Below, piece by piece: positions 25,949-35,245 of a DNA stretch of 64,000 nucleotides. The position numbers and the translations under genes were made by a program. Positions within the stretch are counted from its first letter, which is position 1. Each line of letters opens with the position of its first letter. The notes under the pieces were generated by a model that was not told the origin of the DNA, ran no database searches, and saw only the letters and a program-made list of their open reading frames with translations. Origin of the DNA: CAJQQK01 sp965224225 (lineage in GTDB: Bacteria > Pseudomonadota > Alphaproteobacteria > Rhizobiales > Hyphomicrobiaceae); assembly GCA_965224225.1 (NCBI GenBank), contig CBDCZF010000034.1, forward strand, positions 62,001-126,000. The letters run 5' to 3'.

Positions 25949-27283
25949 TTACAGCGTGTTCACGAAGTTCGGCAGCCACAGCACGATGCCCGGGAACGCA
26001 AGGAACAGCGCGACGGTTGCTGCATCCGCGAGGAAGAACGGGAAGATGCCACGGAACACATCGCCCAGTGGTATATCCGGCCTGACCGCCGAGACGACGT
26101 AGCAGTTGAGACCGACCGGCGGGGTTATAAGGCAAACCTCACACATCTTGACGACGATGATACCGAACCAGATCGGATCGTATCCGAGCGCGATGACGGC
26201 CGGGTAGACCACCGGCAGGGTCAAGAGCAGCATGCCGATCGCGTCCATGAACATGCCGAGCACAGCATAGCCGAGCAGGATCATGATCATGATCACCACA
26301 GGCGGATAGGGCAGCGAGATGATCCACTGCGCAAAGGCTTCCGGCAGGCCGGCAAAGCCCAGAAACCGCACAAAGATCAGAACGCCCCAAATCAGCGCGA
26401 AGATCATCACGGTGAGCTTTGCAGTTTCCATCAGGGCATCCTGCAGCGAATGCCATCTCATGCCGCGGAAGAGCGCTATCATCAGCACGACGAACGCGCC
26501 GAGCGCGCCGGCTTCCGTGGGCGTTGCCCAGCCGGCTGCCATGGCCGAGAAGATGATGGCGACCACCGCGAAAATCGGGATCGTGCCCGGCAGCGTCTTG
26601 AAGCGATCCATCAGCGGCGGCGAAGCAATCGCGGGGCCAAGTTTCGGATTGATCGAGCACTGGCCGATGATCAGCGCTGCGTAAATCAGGGCCGAAACGA
26701 TGCCGGGCAGGAAGCCTGCCAGGATCAGCGTGCCGACCGATTCTTCGACGATGATCGCATAGATCACCAGGATGGCGCTCGGCGGGATCAGCGATGCCAG
26801 CGTGCCGCCGGCTGCAACCACACCGGCAGCAAGCCGTCGATCGTACTTACTGTCGAGCATGTGCGGGATCGCAACCCGGCTGAACACCGCCGCCGTCGCC
26901 GTACTGGCACCAGAGACCGCGGCAAATCCTGCGGTGGCAAAGACGCTTGCCACTGCCAGCCCGCCCGGCACCCATCCAAACCAGGCCTTCGCAGCGTTGA
27001 AGAGATCGTGCGTCAGGCCTGCGTGATAGGCGATGAAGCCGATCAGAATGAACATCGGCAACACGCTCAAAACATAGTTGACCGATTTGCCGTGCGGGAT
27101 CGTGCCGACTATACCGCCGCCGATACGCCAGGCGTCTTCGAAGGACTCACCACCGACCAGCCGCAACGCGACGAGCCCCAAAAGGCCCGCGATCGAGGCT
27201 GCGACATAGACCCTGACACCGAGGAAGACGGAAACGAGCAGGGCGCCCGTGACCAGAAGGCCGACCGTAAATTCGTCCATCAC
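25949..27283 (-). CDS. dctM: TRAP transporter large permease (DctM)
   Basis: The 444-residue, roughly 12-helix permease of a tripartite ATP-independent periplasmic transporter, driving sodium- or proton-coupled solute entry with DctP and DctQ. Family marks are the GASTATAAVFSRVAIPHM segment, the GTLASLIPPSAILVIYAI motif and the ITPPVGLNCYVV motif near the C-terminus. Its start overlaps the end of dctQ by four bases (ATGA). It is a complete reading frame with no disruption. Uptake of the carboxylate processed by the adjacent hydantoinase-type enzymes is the natural inference. Confidence 0.94.
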   Translation of the reverse strand: MMDEFTVGLLVTGALLVSVFLGVRVYVAASIAGLLGLVALRLVGGESFEDAWRIGGGIVGTIPHGKSVNYVLSVLPMFILIGFIAYHAGLTHDLFNAAKAWFGWVPGGLAVASVFATAGFAAVSGASTATAAVFSRVAIPHMLDSKYDRRLAAGVVAAGGTLASLIPPSAILVIYAIIVEESVGTLILAGFLPGIVSALIYAALIIGQCSINPKLGPAIASPPLMDRFKTLPGTIPIFAVVAIIFSAMAAGWATPTEAGALGAFVVLMIALFRGMRWHSLQDALMETAKLTVMIFALIWGVLIFVRFLGFAGLPEAFAQWIISLPYPPVVIMIMILLGYAVLGMFMDAIGMLLLTLPVVYPAVIALGYDPIWFGIIVVKMCEVCLITPPVGLNCYVVSAVRPDIPLGDVFRGIFPFFLADAATVALFLAFPGIVLWLPNFVNTL

Positions 27284-27933
27284 GCGCTTCCTTCTTTCTT
27301 GGCCAGAAGGTCGACTTTCTCCTGCTCGCCGGCAAGGCCTGCATCGATTTCGTGCTGTGCCTGTTCATCGACCGTTTCGATATGCGGCACACCGATCGGC
27401 TCCGCATCGGGGTGAATGAAGAGCCGAATGAACCCGATCAGCTGAATGATGAGCCGGACCATCAAGATCCCGAAGGCGAACGGCACCAGCAATTTGGAGG
27501 GCCAGACGGGAAGCTCGATGTCGATCGTGCTGTCGCCGATCTCGAAGGCGCGCAGGAAGTGCTCGTAGCCGTAGTAGCCGAGCACGGCGATGATGAAGAT
27601 GGCGCACAGGGTTCCGAAGATCTCGAAGAAGTAGAGCAGGCGGCCCTGCATACGCCCCAAGATGATCTCCATGCGTACGTGGCCGCCGAGCCGTTGCGTA
27701 TAGGAGATCGCAGCAAAGGCAAAGACCGTCATGATCATCTCGATCCAGTCGACGTAACCGGGTACCGGCGCGTTCAGGAACTTGCGCCCGAAAATTTGGT
27801 AGGTCCCGATCAGCATGATGCCGAGGATGACCAGTGCCGCGATCAAATTGAGCAGCTTCTCGACCTTGAAGAAGGCTTCGTCGACGCCTTTGAGCATGCG
27901 TGCTCCAGGCGACAGTTCAGACGTACTGTCCAT
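27280..27933 (-). CDS. dctQ: TRAP transporter small permease (DctQ)
   Basis: A 217-residue protein with the four-helix core of DctQ (helix 1 around LIAALVILGIMLIGTYQIFG; the QRLGGHVRMEIILGRM loop) and an unusually long acidic C-terminal tail of about 45 residues (EQAQHEIDAGLAGEQEKVDL). It forms the membrane complex with DctM. The order dctP-dctQ-dctM and the 4-base overlap with dctM are standard. The gap to dctP holds a strong hairpin (separate entry). Confidence 0.92.
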   Translation of the reverse strand: MDSTSELSPGARMLKGVDEAFFKVEKLLNLIAALVILGIMLIGTYQIFGRKFLNAPVPGYVDWIEMIMTVFAFAAISYTQRLGGHVRMEIILGRMQGRLLYFFEIFGTLCAIFIIAVLGYYGYEHFLRAFEIGDSTIDIELPVWPSKLLVPFAFGILMVRLIIQLIGFIRLFIHPDAEPIGVPHIETVDEQAQHEIDAGLAGEQEKVDLLAKKEGSA

Positions 27934-27971
27934 GGCACCTTTAGCCGGGCTTTAATTGGAGTAGATAAAGA

Positions 27972-27998
27972 ATCAGGCCGCACGGATGGCGGCCTGAT
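27972..27998 (-). terminator. Hairpin between dctP and dctQ
   Basis: A perfect 10-bp stem ATCAGGCCGC with a 7-base loop, 22 bp past the dctP stop in the direction of transcription, followed on that strand by TTCTTTATC. This layout suits partial termination or 3'-end protection that raises the binding protein above the permeases. The function is inferred. Confidence 0.7.
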
Positions 27999-28019
27999 CT
28001 GGTCGAAGCAATCGCAGAC

Positions 28020-29063
28020 CTACATGCCTGCCGTCTTCAGCACGAGATCGAGTAGCTCCTGGGCAGCGAACTTGCCCTTGTTGTCTGCGACCCATTTTTC
28101 CCAGACGGGCGTGCCGGCAATCTTGCGGAACTCAGCCATCTGGTCATCAGGGATCTTGACCATCTTGATGCGGCTGCCTGCGGCACTCCACTTGGCCTCG
28201 TTCGCCTTGTCCTTCTCAATGTAGGCGCTTTCAATGGCCTTGTAGGCGCCATCCTTAAGGTCATCGAGCAGCTTCTTGTATTGATCCGGCAACTTCCCGT
28301 AGGCGTCGACGTTGAACACCGTCGGGCAGTTGACCGTACCGAGCTTCATGTTGGTCGTCACCCAGTCAGCAACCTCATCGAGCTTGTAGGCGGCGAACGT
28401 GTAGCTGTAGGGGAAGCCGATGGCATCGACCGTACCGCGCTGCAGCGCCGTGTAGGTCTCAGACGCCGGCATGGTCGACGGTGTGGCGCCGATCAGACGG
28501 GCAGCAGCACCCATGCCACCCAGCGCACGGAGGCGCTTGCCCTTGAAATCAGCAACGGCCTGCGGCGGCTTGCCTTTGCCCATGTATTCATACTGGGGCA
28601 AAGGGTTCGACATGTAGAGGCGCGCCTTCCACTTGCCCAGCGCCTTCGCGGACGCCGGATGGGCGTATATGGCATCGTGGACGCGGCGCACGGTGCTGAA
28701 ATCGCCGATCGGCAGGAACGGCAGATCGAGTACGTTCAAGGGCGCATTCTTGCCCGGATGATACGCGGCACAGAAGGTCGCCGCCTCGAAAGCGCCGATC
28801 GACAGGTTGTCGAGGTTCTGCTTACTCTTCGAGAGCTGCTCGCCGTAGAACAGCTTGATATTGAAGTTGCCGCCGGTACGCTTGGCAACCTCAGCCGAGA
28901 CGTGTTCCATGCCTTCGGTAAAGGCGCGGCGCTTACCCCAGAGCGACAGTTTCCAGTTGACCTTCGGGCCCTTGACTTCCTGGGCAGCAGCGCCCGTTGC
29001 AAGTACGGCCGCACCGGTCATGGCCAGAGCACCCGCCAGGCCAACACAGATAAGTCGTTTCAT
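28020..29063 (-). CDS. dctP: TRAP transporter substrate-binding protein (DctP)
   Basis: A 347-residue periplasmic receptor with a signal peptide (MKRLICVGLAGALAMTGAAV, cleaved near GAAAQ). Family features include the KLFYGEQLSKSKQNLDNLSIG region and the FKGKRLRALGGMGAAARLIG segment; the Arg of the latter corresponds to the conserved ligand-carboxylate Arg of DctP. GGGAGG lies 9-10 bases before the ATG. The ligand cannot be predicted, but it is probably a carboxylate related to the hydantoinase substrate. It follows hyuB by 160 bp, probably in the same transcription unit. Confidence 0.92.
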   Translation of the reverse strand: MKRLICVGLAGALAMTGAAVLATGAAAQEVKGPKVNWKLSLWGKRRAFTEGMEHVSAEVAKRTGGNFNIKLFYGEQLSKSKQNLDNLSIGAFEAATFCAAYHPGKNAPLNVLDLPFLPIGDFSTVRRVHDAIYAHPASAKALGKWKARLYMSNPLPQYEYMGKGKPPQAVADFKGKRLRALGGMGAAARLIGATPSTMPASETYTALQRGTVDAIGFPYSYTFAAYKLDEVADWVTTNMKLGTVNCPTVFNVDAYGKLPDQYKKLLDDLKDGAYKAIESAYIEKDKANEAKWSAAGSRIKMVKIPDDQMAEFRKIAGTPVWEKWVADNKGKFAAQELLDLVLKTAGM

Positions 29064-29222
29064 GATATCGTTTTCCTCCCATTTCAAACGTTGATTACGT
29101 CTTTTGTTGTAAGCCTTTACATTGGAGGATAATCGGCGCGCCCGCAAGCCGGGCATCCCGCATTGCAGCAAAACAGTGAACGGGACGACGTCTGAAAATC
29201 AAACGCGGTGGGTTCGTGCCAA

Positions 29223-30929
29223 TCACGCTTTGTAGTCCCGAGCGACACCATCCGTGGTTACGTAGCCCTCAGCCAGGTCGGCCTCGATTGCGGCCTCGTC
29301 ACGATCTGCCGGATCGCCAAAGCCGCCGGAACCCGGTGTCAGCATGTCGATGACGGAACCGGCCGGCGCCTTGAAGGCGCCCTTACTCGGCAGATTGCGC
29401 ATTGCACCATCGGGCGTCGTGATCGTCACGACGGCTGCCGCACCCGCCCTGCCCCCGGCAAGACCGAACGGTGCCGACGTCATGCGTTCCATGCACAGCG
29501 TTCCGGTCGCATCGGCGCCCTCGAGCAACAGCCAGCGCCGGCGCGCCGCACAGCCGCCGCGATACTTGCCGGCCCCTCCCGTGTCAGGCGCAATTCCGTA
29601 ATCGATCACCCGGACCGGGAACGCCATTTCCAGCACTTCGATGGGCGTGTTCATGGTGTTCGAGATACCGCTGGCGATGACGTTGATGCCATCCTTGTTG
29701 GGCCTGGCACCAAAGCCGCCCTTGATGGTCTCGTATGAGACGTAGCGATTGCCTGTGCGCGGGTCGACGCCGCCGAAGGTCATGATCGCCGAGGTACCCT
29801 GACTGCAGGCCATCACCTGTCCGGGCCAGAAGTGGACCAGCGCGCCCATCACCATGTCGGCAAGCCGGTGCGAGATCTCGTGATTGGCGTAGACGACGGG
29901 GCAGGGAAACTCGGCGTTGAGTAGCGAGCCCTTCGGTGCCGTCACACGAATAGCCCGCCAGCAGCCGGAATTCGGCGGGATCAGGCTGTTCGGATCGATC
30001 GCCGTCTTGAGACCGCAGTAGACACCCGACGCGGTCACCGAGAGCGGTGCGTTGATCGGACCCGCGGTCTGCGGATCGGTGCCGTCGAAGTCGACGACGA
30101 TGCAGTCACCCTTTTTGACAACCTTCATGCGGATGTGGATCGGCGCATCGTTGCCGTCAGCATCATCCGGGATGCCGTCACCGTCGAGATGATCGGCAAA
30201 CGCGCCCTCGCCGTCGGGCAGATCGGCGAGCATGACGCGCATCAGGCGCTCGGAATAATCCATCACCTCGCCCATGGTCGCAATCAGCGTCTCGGCGCCA
30301 TAGCGTTCGGCGAGACTTTCGAGGCGTTGGCAGGCGCGCAGCGTCGCCGCGAGTTGCGCGCCGAGATCGCCCTTGCGCTCATCAGGCGTGCGCACGTTGG
30401 CGAGGATAATGTTTTCGATGTCGGTGTTCATGCGCCCCTTGTCGACAAGACGCACCGGCGGCAGGCGCAGACCTTCGCCGTAAATCTCGGTCACCGCGCC
30501 GTAGCTGCCAGGCGTTGCCGAGCCGACATCCGGCCAGTGCGCCCGAAGACAAGAGAAGCCGAGCAGTTTGCCGTCGAAGAACGCCGGACGGATGACGTTG
30601 ACGTCGGGCAGATGACTGCCGCCGAAATAAGGATCGTTGTGAATGAAGACATCACCGTCGTGGATGTCGGCCCCGAAGGCCGTCACGATTGCCCTGACGG
30701 CATCGGGCATCGAGCCCAGATGGATCGGCAGGTCCGGCCCCTGCGCGACCATCTCGCCCTTGGCATCGAACACACCGCACGAATAATCGCCGGCGGATTT
30801 GAGGATCGGCGAATAGGCCGTCTTGGCAAGCACCACGCGCATTTCCTCGGCGATCTTGTAGAGCGCGTTCTTCATGATCTCGAAGGCGGCGGGATCGCGG
30901 GCGGTAGTGTTCGTCATGCGATCGTTCAT
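29223..30929 (-). CDS. hyuB: Hydantoinase B/oxoprolinase family subunit
   Basis: The 568-residue B subunit of an ATP-dependent hydantoinase/5-oxoprolinase/acetophenone-carboxylase-type enzyme. It begins with the family pattern DPAAFEIMKNALYKIAEEM and FVHNDPYFGG-like FIHNDPYFGGSHLPDV, and has the Gly-rich C-terminal GAGKYRGGCAARRRW and TPGSGGFGDPADRD blocks. GGAGG is 9 bases before the ATG at 30929; another ATG two codons earlier is too close. The A subunit is upstream on the same strand, separated by a 160-bp palindromic repeat. Together they probably hydrolyse or carboxylate a cyclic amide, lactam or ketone with ATP. Confidence 0.9.
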   Translation of the reverse strand: MNDRMTNTTARDPAAFEIMKNALYKIAEEMRVVLAKTAYSPILKSAGDYSCGVFDAKGEMVAQGPDLPIHLGSMPDAVRAIVTAFGADIHDGDVFIHNDPYFGGSHLPDVNVIRPAFFDGKLLGFSCLRAHWPDVGSATPGSYGAVTEIYGEGLRLPPVRLVDKGRMNTDIENIILANVRTPDERKGDLGAQLAATLRACQRLESLAERYGAETLIATMGEVMDYSERLMRVMLADLPDGEGAFADHLDGDGIPDDADGNDAPIHIRMKVVKKGDCIVVDFDGTDPQTAGPINAPLSVTASGVYCGLKTAIDPNSLIPPNSGCWRAIRVTAPKGSLLNAEFPCPVVYANHEISHRLADMVMGALVHFWPGQVMACSQGTSAIMTFGGVDPRTGNRYVSYETIKGGFGARPNKDGINVIASGISNTMNTPIEVLEMAFPVRVIDYGIAPDTGGAGKYRGGCAARRRWLLLEGADATGTLCMERMTSAPFGLAGGRAGAAAVVTITTPDGAMRNLPSKGAFKAPAGSVIDMLTPGSGGFGDPADRDEAAIEADLAEGYVTTDGVARDYKA

Positions 30930-31002
30930 GGTCATTCGCCTCCGATGTTTTCCGACGTTTAGGAGTTCGTCGACAACTGGTTGTCAATGCCAGCCTGCCG
31001 GC

Positions 31003-31165
31003 GCTGCTTGCCCCTCACCCTACCCCTCTCCCCGTACGCGCCGGAGTGGCGCTACGGGGAGAGGGAACTTGGCCCGTCGTGTTGTCAGCCGCGACGCAAA
31101 ATGGCACGGCCGGTTCCCTCTCCCCGTACTTCACGGGGAGAGGGATAGGGTGAGGGGCAAGCAGC
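31003..31165. repeat. Large composite palindromic repeat between hyuA and hyuB
   Basis: A 163-bp inverted repeat whose outer arms (GCTGCTTGCCCCTCACCCTA followed by YCCCTCTCCCCGT) match over 30 bases, with two inner hairpins built on CTCTCCCCGTA. This CCCTCACCCTA-type repeat is scattered in many proteobacterial genomes. It occupies most of the gap between two subunits of one enzyme and could attenuate or process the transcript. Confidence 0.85.
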
Positions 31166-31194
31166 GGTTCAGATCCGTTTCATCGTCGCAAATG

Positions 31195-33285
31195 TTAACA
31201 GTCCTCAGTGAAAGGTCTCATGATCACGAAACCATCGTCGTCCATCGCGGCCTGCCAGCCGGGCGGCACGAGGATGGTCGATTCGAGCGACTCGATAACG
31301 ACCGGTCCCTCGGCTGTCGCTCCTGCCGTCATTCGTGCCCGCTCGAGGATGTCGGCTTCGACTTCGCCAGCATCTCGGAACCAGAGTTTGCGGCGCGACT
31401 TTATCGCCGACGCGACCTTGGTCGGCGGCGTATCCGAGATATGCAGCGGCGGGATCTTACCGACCGCCGCGACACGTACGTTGACCAGTTGCACGGGCTC
31501 GCTGCGGTTGTCGTGACCGTAGGTCTGGCGATGACGATCATGGAATGCTTCGGCGATCGCGGCAATCGTGCCGGCATCGAATGGCGGCGGGCCGACCGGC
31601 ACGGTCAGTTCATAGGACTGGCGCGCATAACGGGCATCGACCGCGCGCTCGAAACGGCGGCGCTCGTTTGCAACACCGGCACGCTCGAGCATCTCCGAAC
31701 CCAGTGCTCCGAGTTCGTCGAACGCGCGGCCCAGATCGCCCGGGTCCGCCTTATCGGTGGTTGTGAAAAACGTGCGGACATAATCGCGCTTCAGGTCGGT
31801 GCCGACCAGTCCGAGGGCCGAGAATGCCCCCGGAATTGGCGGGCAGAGTATCTCGCGCATGCCAAGTTCCGTCGCAAGTGCAGCCGCATGCAACGGCCCA
31901 GCGCCTCCGAACGCTGCCAACACGAACTCACGTGGATCATAGCCGCGCTGCACCGACACGATCTTCAGCGCTTCCGCCATCTCGTGGTTGACCACATCGA
32001 TCACGGCTGCCGCCGCCGAGCGTGCGTCGAGCCCCAACGGTCGGGCCAGCTTTTCCTCAACCGCCGCCTCGGCAGCAGCAACCGAGATCTCCAGTTCACC
32101 GCCGATCAGCGAGTGCTGATCGAGGAAGCCGAGCAGCAGGTTGCAGTCGGTCACGGTGGGTTCGGTACCGCCACGCTGGTAGCAGACCGGACCCGGGTTC
32201 GCGCCCGCGCTTTGCGGTCCAACGCGCAACGACCCTGCACGATCAACCCAGGCAATCGAGCCGCCGCCGGCCGAAACTTCAGCGAGATCGATCACCGGCA
32301 CGCGGATCGGATGACCGGTGCCGTTCATCCAGCGGTTGCCGCTGGCACCGCCGCCGACCTCGTATTCGGGCGTCGTTTCATAGCGGCCATCTCGTATCAG
32401 GCTGGCCTTGGCCGTCGTGCCGCCCATGTCGAACGACAGGATATCGCGCTTGCCCGTCTGGTTGGCGATCAGGCTCGCGGCAACGACTCCTGCGGCAGGT
32501 CCCGATTCGACCGCCATCGCCGGCATTGACACCCCTTCGGCCGCTTCGAACACGCCGCCGTTCGAGCCCATCACATAAAGCGGCGGCAAACCAAGGCCCG
32601 TTGCGGTCTCTTCCAGTCGCGCCAGATAGGAGGCGAGGATCGGGCCGACATAGGCGCAAACCGCCGTCGTGCTGGTTCGCTCGAATTCGCGGATTTCCGG
32701 CAACACTTCCGAGGAAAGATAGACCGGCATACCGGGAAATGCTTCACGCAATGCCCTACCGAGCGCCTGCTCATGGGCGGGATTGAGGAACGAGAACAAC
32801 AGCGAGACGGCAACGGCCTGTACGTCACGCGCACGGATATCCTCGATCAGACCGGCAATCTCGTCTTCGGCAAGGGCTGTGACGACATTGCCGTCCGCAC
32901 CGATGCGTTCGGTGATCTCGAGGCGGTTGCGGCGCGGGATCAGGGTGTGCGGCGGGTCCTGGAACAGGTCGTAGAGATCGGACCGCGCCGAGCGCCTGAG
33001 TTCGAGGATGTCGCGAAAGCCGCGCGTCATGATCAGCGCTGCCGGCGCACCCTTGTCCTCGAGGATCGCGTTGGTCACCACCGTCGTTGCGTGCGAAAGC
33101 AACCCGACGTCGGCGGCGGCGACCGAATACTTGTCCATGACGGCATTCAGCCCGTCGAACACGCCCCTGCCGAAGTCGTCGGGCGTCGTCGGCACCTTGG
33201 CGACGCCGATGCGGCCGCTCGCTTCATCGACCAGCGCGACGTCCGTGAACGTGCCGCCAATATCGACCCCGATCCGCCACGCCAT
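31195..33285 (-). CDS. hyuA: Hydantoinase A/oxoprolinase family subunit
   Basis: The 696-residue A subunit, an ASKHA-fold ATPase. It shows the phosphate-binding motif RIGVDIGGTFTDVALVD at the N-terminus, the ILSFDMGGTTAKASLI second motif, the SGPAAGVVAASLIAN block and the HAAALATELGM C-terminal region. GGAG lies 9 bases ahead of the ATG chosen (33285). With HyuB it makes a two-subunit ATP-dependent ring-opening or carboxylating enzyme; N-methylhydantoinase, acetophenone carboxylase and caprolactamase are relatives. It is the first gene of the six-gene import-and-processing operon. Confidence 0.91.
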   Translation of the reverse strand: MAWRIGVDIGGTFTDVALVDEASGRIGVAKVPTTPDDFGRGVFDGLNAVMDKYSVAAADVGLLSHATTVVTNAILEDKGAPAALIMTRGFRDILELRRSARSDLYDLFQDPPHTLIPRRNRLEITERIGADGNVVTALAEDEIAGLIEDIRARDVQAVAVSLLFSFLNPAHEQALGRALREAFPGMPVYLSSEVLPEIREFERTSTTAVCAYVGPILASYLARLEETATGLGLPPLYVMGSNGGVFEAAEGVSMPAMAVESGPAAGVVAASLIANQTGKRDILSFDMGGTTAKASLIRDGRYETTPEYEVGGGASGNRWMNGTGHPIRVPVIDLAEVSAGGGSIAWVDRAGSLRVGPQSAGANPGPVCYQRGGTEPTVTDCNLLLGFLDQHSLIGGELEISVAAAEAAVEEKLARPLGLDARSAAAAVIDVVNHEMAEALKIVSVQRGYDPREFVLAAFGGAGPLHAAALATELGMREILCPPIPGAFSALGLVGTDLKRDYVRTFFTTTDKADPGDLGRAFDELGALGSEMLERAGVANERRRFERAVDARYARQSYELTVPVGPPPFDAGTIAAIAEAFHDRHRQTYGHDNRSEPVQLVNVRVAAVGKIPPLHISDTPPTKVASAIKSRRKLWFRDAGEVEADILERARMTAGATAEGPVVIESLESTILVPPGWQAAMDDDGFVIMRPFTEDC

Positions 33286-33475
33286 GCTCCAAGTCTCCAT
33301 TGGTTCAGTTGGCACCTGCCGACATCATGGCCCAGGCGATGAAACAATGGCAAAGCGAAAAGCGATGAGCAGAGTTGCCGCTCCCCGTCGTTCTCGGGGT
33401 TAGGATGAGGACATGCAGGGTTGCCGCATGACGAATTCGCTGGACATCGCTTCCGGGTTAATCCTTCAACGAGCC

Positions 33476-34009
33476 TCACTCACCCTGCTCGGCCATGCCG
33501 GCCTTGAAGCGGCGCCAGTTGCGTTTGTATACGGCGACGCTGTGGCGGATGCGCTCGACGTCCTCATCGGTGATGTCGCGCACAACTTTTCCCGGTGTTC
33601 CCATCACCAACGAGCGTGGCGGGATGACTTTGCCCTCGGGGATCAGGGCGCCGGCACCGATCAGGCTCTCCTCGCCGATCACCGCACCATTGAGCACAAT
33701 CGCACCGATACCCACCAGGCTGCCCGTCTTGATCGTACAGCCGTGCAGCATCACCATATGACCGATCGTGCTTTCCGGTTCGATGTGCATGGGAAACCCT
33801 GGATCCGTGTGCAGCACGCAGCTTTCCTGGACATTCGATCCAGCACCGATGCGTATCGTTTCGTTATCGCCGCGTATCACGGTGTTGAACCAGACGCTCG
33901 CATCTTCCTCCAGAATGACGTTGCCGATCACCGTCGCATTCGGTGCAACCCAGTAGTTGCCGGATGCAGGTGTTTGAACACGGGTGTCATCAAGTGAGGC
34001 AAGTGTCAT
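33476..34009 (-). CDS. Gamma-carbonic anhydrase family protein
   Basis: A 177-residue left-handed beta-helix protein of the gamma-carbonic-anhydrase family. The hexapeptide repeats run from about 20 to 150 (WVAPNATVIGNVILEEDASV onward). Three His that can bind zinc in the trimer are present: CVLHTDPG, TIGHMV and MLHGCTI. It may hydrate CO2 or only use the fold as an acyltransferase-like scaffold. A C-terminal helix completes the family pattern. It precedes hyuA by 190 bp, a gap that holds a short CCCCG...CGGGG hairpin near 33383 as a possible terminator. Confidence 0.9.
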   Translation of the reverse strand: MTLASLDDTRVQTPASGNYWVAPNATVIGNVILEEDASVWFNTVIRGDNETIRIGAGSNVQESCVLHTDPGFPMHIEPESTIGHMVMLHGCTIKTGSLVGIGAIVLNGAVIGEESLIGAGALIPEGKVIPPRSLVMGTPGKVVRDITDEDVERIRHSVAVYKRNWRRFKAGMAEQGE

Positions 34010-34059
34010 CGCAAATCTCTTTTTGGTCTGGATAGCAGGGTGAAATCGCCGGCCAAGGC

Positions 34060-34272
34060 TCAAGCCTCATCGAGATCGATATCGAGGATCGCGATCTGCA
34101 GCTGATAGCTCACCTCGCCGTCTTCCTCCTCGCGGTAGACCGGTCCGAGGAACTCCTCGCCGATCGAGATCTCGGCCATGTCGTTCTTTTTCGGATGCAT
34201 CACGACTTTCAGGTTCTGATTGCCGAACACTTTGCGCAGATAGCGTTCCAGCCGCGGCACATCCTCTTTCAT
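34060..34272 (-). CDS. DUF3126 family small protein
   Basis: A 70-residue protein matching DUF3126, which in Hyphomicrobiales typically follows cysE, as here. It opens KEDVPRLERYLRKVFGN, then has a strand with KVVMHPKKNDMAEISIGEEF and an acidic end (IAILDIDLDEA). GAGGAGAG lies about 12 bases ahead of the ATG. The function is unknown; the conserved position suggests a link to cysteine synthesis or its regulation. Confidence 0.87.
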   Translation of the reverse strand: MKEDVPRLERYLRKVFGNQNLKVVMHPKKNDMAEISIGEEFLGPVYREEEDGEVSYQLQIAILDIDLDEA

Positions 34273-34426
34273 GCTCAATTGATCTCTCCTCGGGCCATTG
34301 GATTGGTGCAGTCGCCCCCTGATAGCGCATTGCGTGCGCCCGGCCAATGTCCGCTTGTCCGGGCAAGCACCATTGTCGCTGGTGCTCGCTCGTCGAAATC
34401 TGCCAGACAGATTGCAGAGACGATTC

Positions 34427-35245
34427 TCAGAACCGGTGTTCCATCGTGCGTGCCGGTTCCGGACAACCGGCCGATCCGATGATTTCGGCTGGGATGCCGG
34501 CAACGGTCGTGCGCGGCGGCACATCCTTGAGGACAACGCTGCCGGCTGCAATCCGCGCGCACTCGCCGATCTGGATGTTGCCGAGCACCTTGGCACCGGC
34601 GCCGATCAGCACATTGGAGCCGATTTTCGGATGGCGGTCGCCGCCCTCCTTGCCGTTACCGCCAAGCGTCACGCCATGCAGGATGGAGACGTTATCGCCG
34701 ATCACGCAGGTCTCGCCGAACACCAGGCCATGGCCGTGATCGAGCATAATGCCGATCCCGATACGGGCAGCCGGGTGGATATCGATTGAATAGATCCTCG
34801 ACGCCTGACTCTGCAGATAGAAGGCCAGATCGCGCCGGCCGCTATTCCAAAGCTCATGGGCAAAACGGTGCGTGACCAGCGCATGAAAGCCCTTGAAGTA
34901 CAGCAGTGGTTCAATATAGCGCTCGCAAGCCGGATCACGATCGAAAACAGCGGCGAGATCCGCGCGAAAAGCCCGGCCAAGCTCCGGTGTCACTCCGAGT
35001 ACCTCGCGGAACGTCTCCGCCACGATTCCGGCCTCGACCTCGGAGTTCGCGAAGCGCTGCGTCACCCGTCTGATGATCGCGTCATCGAGGCTCTTGGCGC
35101 CGATTACGTTGGCGTAGAAGAAGCTGCCAAGTACGTCTTCCAGTTCAATCGCAGCCTGCGCCTCCGCCCTGACCGAGTCCCAGATCGGATCAAGTGCTGC
35201 AAGGTCGCCTTCCGCGGGTCTCGCGTGCGGCTGTGTGGACGCCAT
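34427..35245 (-). CDS. cysE: Serine O-acetyltransferase
   Basis: Acetylates L-serine with acetyl-CoA, the first step of cysteine synthesis. The 272-residue protein has the helical N-terminal domain (DPIWDSVRAEAQAAIELEDV) and the C-terminal hexapeptide beta-helix with catalytic DIHPAARIG and MLDHGHGLVFGE (His), and GGNGKEGGDRHPKIG for CoA binding. The terminal peptide that binds CysK is present in altered form. GGAG is 6 bases from the ATG at 35245; a start 15 codons earlier is possible. It is expected to be feedback-inhibited by cysteine. Confidence 0.95.
   Translation of the reverse strand: MASTQPHARPAEGDLAALDPIWDSVRAEAQAAIELEDVLGSFFYANVIGAKSLDDAIIRRVTQRFANSEVEAGIVAETFREVLGVTPELGRAFRADLAAVFDRDPACERYIEPLLYFKGFHALVTHRFAHELWNSGRRDLAFYLQSQASRIYSIDIHPAARIGIGIMLDHGHGLVFGETCVIGDNVSILHGVTLGGNGKEGGDRHPKIGSNVLIGAGAKVLGNIQIGECARIAAGSVVLKDVPPRTTVAGIPAEIIGSAGCPEPARTMEHRF

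Noticed and set aside
25745..27415. 556-codon plus-strand open frame
   Set aside because: It lies antisense to dctM and dctQ, is full of His/Arg/Asp from complementary codon bias, and shows no family motif.
30874..32529. 551-codon plus-strand open frame
   Set aside because: It crosses the palindromic repeat and is antisense to hyuA; no recognisable domain.
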